A stretch of DNA of 64,000 nucleotides from Cohnella silvisoli (lineage in GTDB: Bacteria; Bacillota; Bacilli; Paenibacillales; Paenibacillaceae), in NCBI RefSeq assembly GCF_021190915.1, contig NZ_JAIOAP010000021.1, forward strand, positions 1 through 64,000. The letters are read 5' to 3'. A model generated the notes under the pieces. The model saw only the letters and a list, made by a program, of their open reading frames with translations, searched no databases and was not told the origin of the DNA. The stretch's first letter is position 1. Each line of letters starts with the position of its first letter. Of the stretch, positions 59,459-64,000 are shown in pieces. A program made the position numbers and the translations under genes.

Positions 59459-61798
59459 TTACTGTCCAAACACTCTGAATTCCTTAATGGCCGTCCACGC
59501 CGTTCCGGGAGTATCGGTCACATACACTCTTACATACCTGGCATTTGCCGTGAAACTGTGTGTTTGAGTTTGTGCCGTACTGTTGTTTGCCGTATTGTCA
59601 GCCACCGTAGTCCAGATGGAATTATTTGTTGACACCTCAACCTTGTATTTCCAAGGTCCGCTACCATCCGGCCAAACGATCTCGCTTCCGGCCAAGTTGA
59701 GGTTACTCCCCAGATCGACCTTCCACCAGTTGTTGTTATTCCCGTTGCCTGCCGACCACCATGTACCGGTATCGCCATCATTCGCCCTCTGAGCTGTATT
59801 GGTGTTTTGGCTTATGGCAGAAGCTGTTTTATTCAGGGCTATATTTACTGGAGTTCCAAACACTCTAAATTCACTGAAAGCGGTCCATGCCGTTCCGGGA
59901 GTTTCGGTTACAGTCACCCTCACATACCTTGCAGCAGCTGAGTAGTGATGGGTCTGCGTTTGTTCGCTGCTTGTGTTTGCTGTTTGATCCATGACCATCG
60001 TCCAGTTTGTGTTGTCAGACGACACCTCAACCTTATACTTCCAAATTCTTGTATTATCTAAGAATTCGAGCTCACTTCCGGATAAGTTGTAGCTTCTCCC
60101 CAAGTCTACTTGCCACCAGTTGTTCGCATTGCCGTTGCCCGCAGACCACCAGGTCGCCGCGTTTCCATCGACAGCCATGGCTGATGTATGGGAATTTTGG
60201 CTAATCGCTGTAGCGGTCTTATTTAACGCTATGTTTTGTTCCGTTTGGAGCGGGATATTCTGGCCGACTTCGATCTCGGATACGGCAAATTTTTTATTCG
60301 CATTAAAGTTGCTTTCTTTCACTACAATTCTCATGTGCTTATTGTTGGTTACATCGGGAAAACGTATGGCCATGCCCTCTGCCAGGTTCGAGTTGGTCCA
60401 CCAGTTCAATCGGACATTTTGCGCGACCGGCGTCCAGACGGAATCCTCTTCTCCGGTCGCCGATGTTTCAATATCGACAAGCGTAGGAGCTTGGCTCTGC
60501 GCCATGGTCGCGTATAGATTTACTGTATTGTAATTGACACTGCCATGGAAATCTGCATAAATATATGCGGGCAGGGGCGTATGCTCCAGGGTAACGGCAG
60601 GTCTCCCCGGAAGCGGGCTATTCAACTGCAACCCACTGTACACAGACGATATTAAATCGCCGTCATTCAACCGTTCAGGCGGCGTTGCGTTGAATTGCCC
60701 CGAAGTTTGGCCGAACATGCTGAATTTGGCATAGGAAGCGATATTTCCTGTTGCCGGCAATGTTGGCGCTTTATAGGGATCCGTCACATTCCTGTTTTTC
60801 CAGACCCGATAATAGTCTATATTAAAGTTTAATTTTGGCGGGTTTAGAACACCTTCAGCACGATGATTGATTGAAAAAATGGGTATCATCCGATAATTGA
60901 TATTTACCGCATGTTCTCGAATCAAATGTCCGTCAAAGAAATAGCGGACATAGCCTGGCGCCCACTCCATTCCGATGGTATGCCAGTCATCCCTGTAATC
61001 TTCTCCAGCATTCAAATACATGCTGATATCTGTTTGGGAAGAAGGTCTTTCCGGGAATGCATTGGGGTCTTTGATATGCCAAATCCCGAGTTTGTTATTG
61101 TGCTGCGGATAATCTTCCGCATTAAAGAATTCAGGGATGTCGATTTCAGCGTTCTGACTGTTGCCGCCCTTATCGTGAAAGCCAACAAACCATATGGCCG
61201 GGATAATCGTTGCACCCCTGTCAATTTTGGTTCTTACTTCAAAAAAGCCATAGGTGGTGGCGAGCGCATCCATATAAGGCACATGCTTTTGAATAGGCAC
61301 GCCATCTATTTGGGGGCCATTGTTTACGTAATCTTTAGCGCCACCCATAATGCCCACGCCGCGATAGCCATCGTGTTTAGCTAAACCCCGATCCCACCAA
61401 AAAGGCCGTGAAGGATCGGCAATCAGCGTCAAAACACCATTGTTTACCGTGTATGTAGGTATGGAACCGCCGACGCCTTCATTTTGTTGTATGGGCCACC
61501 AGTCCATATAGGCCTGATGCCATTTGTCCGACAATGTGCTTCCATTGAATTCATCGCTAAGTGCCTCCGAAAAGTCCCATACAGTTGGATCAAATGCATT
61601 AAAACGAACGCCGGCCGCTTGGGTTTCTGCCACGATAACATTCGGAACTTGAAGCGCAGGGTCTTTGTACCGCCCTGAAATTTCCTGGGCTTTAACAGCC
61701 GGTACACCAAAACTCTGCGAAAATGCGATACACCCCACAGCAATGATCATCGCCATAACGGAAGCAAAGAATTTTCGGCTTTGTGCCGACTTTTGCAT
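59459..61798 (-). CDS. Secreted GH16 glycosidase with two F5/8-type C domains
   Basis: 779 aa. Signal peptide at residues 1-37 (FFASVMAMIIAVGCIAFSQS, cleaved near VKAQE). The GH16 sandwich has the motif NAEIDIPEFFN, with the two catalytic Glu and the Asp in EIDIPE (around residue 220). Two C-terminal discoidin/CBM32-like domains of about 130 residues follow (IALNKTATAISQNSHTS, IALNKTASAISQNTNTA) and bind sugars. GH16 cleaves beta-1,3 or 1,4 glucans and galactans. The neighbouring sulfatase and GH35 favour an agar-, porphyran- or carrageenan-like polymer, while laminarin-type glucan remains possible. Confidence 0.92.
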   Translation of the reverse strand: MQKSAQSRKFFASVMAMIIAVGCIAFSQSFGVPAVKAQEISGRYKDPALQVPNVIVAETQAAGVRFNAFDPTVWDFSEALSDEFNGSTLSDKWHQAYMDWWPIQQNEGVGGSIPTYTVNNGVLTLIADPSRPFWWDRGLAKHDGYRGVGIMGGAKDYVNNGPQIDGVPIQKHVPYMDALATTYGFFEVRTKIDRGATIIPAIWFVGFHDKGGNSQNAEIDIPEFFNAEDYPQHNNKLGIWHIKDPNAFPERPSSQTDISMYLNAGEDYRDDWHTIGMEWAPGYVRYFFDGHLIREHAVNINYRMIPIFSINHRAEGVLNPPKLNFNIDYYRVWKNRNVTDPYKAPTLPATGNIASYAKFSMFGQTSGQFNATPPERLNDGDLISSVYSGLQLNSPLPGRPAVTLEHTPLPAYIYADFHGSVNYNTVNLYATMAQSQAPTLVDIETSATGEEDSVWTPVAQNVRLNWWTNSNLAEGMAIRFPDVTNNKHMRIVVKESNFNANKKFAVSEIEVGQNIPLQTEQNIALNKTATAISQNSHTSAMAVDGNAATWWSAGNGNANNWWQVDLGRSYNLSGSELEFLDNTRIWKYKVEVSSDNTNWTMVMDQTANTSSEQTQTHHYSAAARYVRVTVTETPGTAWTAFSEFRVFGTPVNIALNKTASAISQNTNTAQRANDGDTGTWWSAGNGNNNNWWKVDLGSNLNLAGSEIVWPDGSGPWKYKVEVSTNNSIWTTVADNTANNSTAQTQTHSFTANARYVRVYVTDTPGTAWTAIKEFRVFGQ

Positions 61799-61824
61799 AC
61801 GAAATTCCTCCTGTCAAATTTTAT

Positions 61825-62655
61825 TTATCCTTTCACCGACCCGGCAGTCATCCCCTCAATAATGAAGCGCTGCATGGACAAATAAAAGAGCATTAACGGC
61901 AGAATGGTCAAAAACAGCATCGGGAACAGCCTGGCATAATCGATGGTGAACTCGCCGACATTACGGTACAATTCGAGCAGCAATACCCCTTTCTCCCGTG
62001 AATGGAGGAAAAGCAGCGGCGTCAAGAAATTGTTCCATGTCGCTAAAGCCGTCAAAATCGCGACCGTCGCCACCACCGGCGTGAGCAGCCGGAACGTAAT
62101 CGTCCAATACGTTCTGAATACTCCGCATCCGTCGATGAACGCCGCCTCCTCAAGTTCCAAAGGAACAGAGTCGATGAAATTGCGAAATAGAAAAATGGCC
62201 AGAGGGAGACTGTAACAAGCCTCAATCAAGATGACGCCCGTAAGCGTATTGATCAAGTCCAGACTGCTTATTAATTTGTACAGGGGCAGCAGGCCCATTT
62301 GATACGGAACCATAATTCCCGTCAGAAAAAACATGAAAATATAACCGTACACTTTCCGCTTTCTTCGGGCTATCACATACGCCGCCATGGAAGAAAAGAG
62401 GATGACGATGGTGACGCCTGCAACCGAAATGATGACATTATTTTTCAGCGCGGTGAAGTATTTCATCGACTCCAGCGCACTTGTATAGTTTTCCAGCGTA
62501 AAATTCAATGGCACTCTTAGAGGATGCAGCAGCGCTTCCTCAGACGTTTTGAACGTCGTAACGAACAGATAATAGACCGGAATAATAAATACGGCAGCCA
62601 ATACCAACAGACCGATTTCCAGCAACTTTAAGGATATCGTACGTTTACTCTCCAT
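61825..62655 (-). CDS. Carbohydrate ABC transporter permease (MalG-like)
   Basis: 276 aa with six membrane segments. The coupling-helix EAA motif is EEAAFIDGCGVFRTYWTI. It forms the inner membrane channel with the LplB-type permease encoded just upstream. Such transporters import oligosaccharides; the ATPase is not here and is probably a shared MsmX-like protein. It precedes the secreted GH16 gene by 27 bases. Confidence 0.94.
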   Translation of the reverse strand: MESKRTISLKLLEIGLLVLAAVFIIPVYYLFVTTFKTSEEALLHPLRVPLNFTLENYTSALESMKYFTALKNNVIISVAGVTIVILFSSMAAYVIARRKRKVYGYIFMFFLTGIMVPYQMGLLPLYKLISSLDLINTLTGVILIEACYSLPLAIFLFRNFIDSVPLELEEAAFIDGCGVFRTYWTITFRLLTPVVATVAILTALATWNNFLTPLLFLHSREKGVLLLELYRNVGEFTIDYARLFPMLFLTILPLMLFYLSMQRFIIEGMTAGSVKG

Positions 62656-62684
62656 CTATGAACTCTCCTTATGTCCGTTAACCA

Positions 62685-63575
62685 TTATCTGTTTTCCAAA
62701 TATTTGATCACTCTCAGATGAACAGTGGTCAGAAGCAGAACCAACAGCATGAAGACGATACCGAATGCCGAGCCTTGACCGTAAAAGCCCTCATTGATGC
62801 CCTTCGTAATCATCAGCGAAATAATCGTTTCCGTTGCGTGCGCAGGACCTCCGCCTGTCAAGGCGAACACGATGTCGAATACTTTCAAGCCGTTGATCAT
62901 CGTCATCACCGTGCAGAAGGAAATCGCCGGAAGCAATAAAGGAAGCGTGATAGAACGAAAAGTCTGTAGTCCGGTAGCCCCATCCATTTTAGCAGCTTCA
63001 TAATAATCGGAAGGAATGGTTTGCAGATTCGCCAAATAAATGACCATGTTGTAACCGACGAACTGCCATACCTGGGTGAATACAACGGCATACAGCGCAA
63101 TCTTGGGATTGCCCAAAAAATTGATTTTTTCAAAGCCAAGCCCGGTTACAATCTGATTGATTAAGCCAAAATCGGAAGTCGAGTATAGGAAACTCCATAG
63201 AAAACCAATAACCAGCACACTAAAAACCGCGGGTAGAAAAAAGATCGAGCGCAGCAGCGATCGGGTAACCAGCTTTTGGTTTAAAGCAACCGCGAGCGGA
63301 ATCGCGCACACGTTGACGAACACCATATACAAAATCGCATAAGTAAACGTGTTAGTAATGCCTTTCAGATAGACCTCATCCCGCAGCAGAACGGCAAAAT
63401 TTTTGAAGCCGACGAAGGTCACATCAACAGGATTCACATCCGACCAGTTCGTAAAGCTGTAATAGAACGTCTGGAGCGAAGGCAATATGAAAAAGGTAAA
63501 ATAAAGCAAAATCGCAGGCGCCAGAAAGAAGATATAGATAGCCTCTTTGCGAAAAGAAACCGCCAGTCTATTCAT
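62685..63575 (-). CDS. Carbohydrate ABC transporter permease (MalF/LplB-like)
   Basis: 296 aa from the ATG at 63575; the frame is open another 22 codons without a better ribosome site. Six membrane segments. The EAA motif is YYEAAKMDGATGLQTFRSIT. It pairs with the MalG-like permease 29 bases downstream. The binding-protein gene precedes it. Confidence 0.94.
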   Translation of the reverse strand: MNRLAVSFRKEAIYIFFLAPAILLYFTFFILPSLQTFYYSFTNWSDVNPVDVTFVGFKNFAVLLRDEVYLKGITNTFTYAILYMVFVNVCAIPLAVALNQKLVTRSLLRSIFFLPAVFSVLVIGFLWSFLYSTSDFGLINQIVTGLGFEKINFLGNPKIALYAVVFTQVWQFVGYNMVIYLANLQTIPSDYYEAAKMDGATGLQTFRSITLPLLLPAISFCTVMTMINGLKVFDIVFALTGGGPAHATETIISLMITKGINEGFYGQGSAFGIVFMLLVLLLTTVHLRVIKYLENR

Positions 63576-63650
63576 AGTCAACTCAACCTTATTTTTATAG
63601 TTTGGAAAGGAGCGAAGAACGCCTTCGCCCCTTATGTGCAAGCGGCGAAA

Positions 63651-64000
63651 CTACTTGGAGCGCAGCTCGTCGGCTTTATTATCGACATTTTTCAGCACAT
63701 CTTCCGGTTTCGTCGCTCCGGCAACCAAGCCTTGGAGCTGTATGCCCAGCTCTTTAAAGATCGGGTCCTTCAGCGATCCCCATGAAGCCGGCGGGAAGTA
63801 GACATGACCGGCTTTGAACGCTTCGAAGGAGCTTTTGTAGTCGTCCGGCACCGGCAATACGACGCCGTTCAAATACGATTGACCGCCAAGATTTCCGGCA
63901 GCAAGCGCCTCTTGGCCTTCCGGCGTGGAAACGAGATCCAGCACTCGGTAAGCTTCGTCTTTCACCTTGGAATTGGCATTGATCCCGAAGGAGAAGCCTG
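63651..64000 (-). CDS. ABC transporter substrate-binding protein, C-terminal part
   Basis: Runs off the right edge; only the last 116 residues are visible. FSFGINANSKVKDEAYRVLD, EGQEALAAGNLGGQSYLNGV and SFEAFKAGHVYFPPASWGSL look like the end of an extracellular sugar-binding lipoprotein of the ABC importer. It catches the sugar released outside the cell. The start and lipobox lie beyond the window. Confidence 0.85.
   Translation of the reverse strand, partial: GFSFGINANSKVKDEAYRVLDLVSTPEGQEALAAGNLGGQSYLNGVVLPVPDDYKSSFEAFKAGHVYFPPASWGSLKDPIFKELGIQLQGLVAGATKPEDVLKNVDNKADELRSK

Noticed and set aside
1..64000. tRNA or rRNA genes
   Set aside because: I saw no cloverleaf-like or rRNA-like sequence in the gaps between genes; only terminators, repeats and the possible intron fragment.

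Overview
The window looks like chromosome of a Gram-positive, spore-former-type bacterium close to Paenibacillus/Cohnella. The reasons are a large secreted protein with three S-layer homology (SLH) domains, an LplB/YtcP-style carbohydrate ABC transporter, a 7TMR-DISM hybrid histidine kinase, an AraL/AraM-type gene pair and mixed-GC intergenic DNA. Nearly all genes lie on the minus strand.

Layout. (1) 146-2940: glycerol-1-phosphate dehydrogenase, a HAD phosphatase and a DeoR-type regulator with palindromic operator candidates. (2) 3263-10881: pseudouridine synthase, a fused transporter/HEAT/cNMP-fold protein, a GNAT acetyltransferase and a membrane protein ending in a class III cyclase fold that has lost its metal-binding residues. 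(3) 11104-13669, plus strand: a DUF4280/PAAR-like spike-tip protein followed by a membrane-anchored MORN-repeat protein with a very long Thr-Gly linker. (4) 13818-19124: an SLH surface protein with nine fibronectin type III modules, four of them nearly identical in DNA. (5) 19299-24459: SRPBCC protein, a decayed response regulator, an alpha/beta hydrolase and a hybrid histidine kinase. (6) 24600-26603: small accessory genes (retropepsin-like protein, two unknown small proteins, a very acidic protein) around a folded repeat element and a possible group II intron remnant.

(7) 26645-53113 is the centre of the window: an extracellular contractile injection system (eCIS, PVC/Afp family) read on the minus strand. 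In reading order it has an anti-sigma-type kinase, a STAS protein and a GAF-PP2C phosphatase (a partner-switching module), AAA+ ATPase, DUF4255 cap, a carboxypeptidase-regulatory-like protein, sheath, tube 1, a tail-assembly protein with a zinc-ribbon-like end, a small DUF6760 protein, tube 2, a long disordered protein, LysM tube/baseplate adaptor, gpD-like and gpV-like spike proteins, gp25, two gpJ-like baseplate proteins, a propeller-gpI fusion, an FYGKLL-motif protein and a TPR membrane protein. There is no capsid, terminase, integrase or TssJLM gene, so it is neither a prophage nor a type VI secretion system. The operon has no PAAR tip of its own; the nearest one is the DUF4280 protein about 15 kb away, beside the MORN protein. 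No standard tape-measure protein is present; the long disordered protein is the positional candidate.

(8) 53159-53789 has two 50-51 bp tandem-repeat arrays and a strong terminator. (9) 53790-54725: a small gene pair whose nucleotidyltransferase member is frameshifted. (10) 54744-64000: a carbohydrate-use locus with GH35, sulfatase, Gfo/Idh oxidoreductase, secreted GH16 with two F5/8-type C domains, and an ABC importer whose binding-protein gene runs off the window. GH16, GH35 and sulfatase together suggest a sulfated galactan substrate.

All assignments come from reading the translated sequences; no database search was run.
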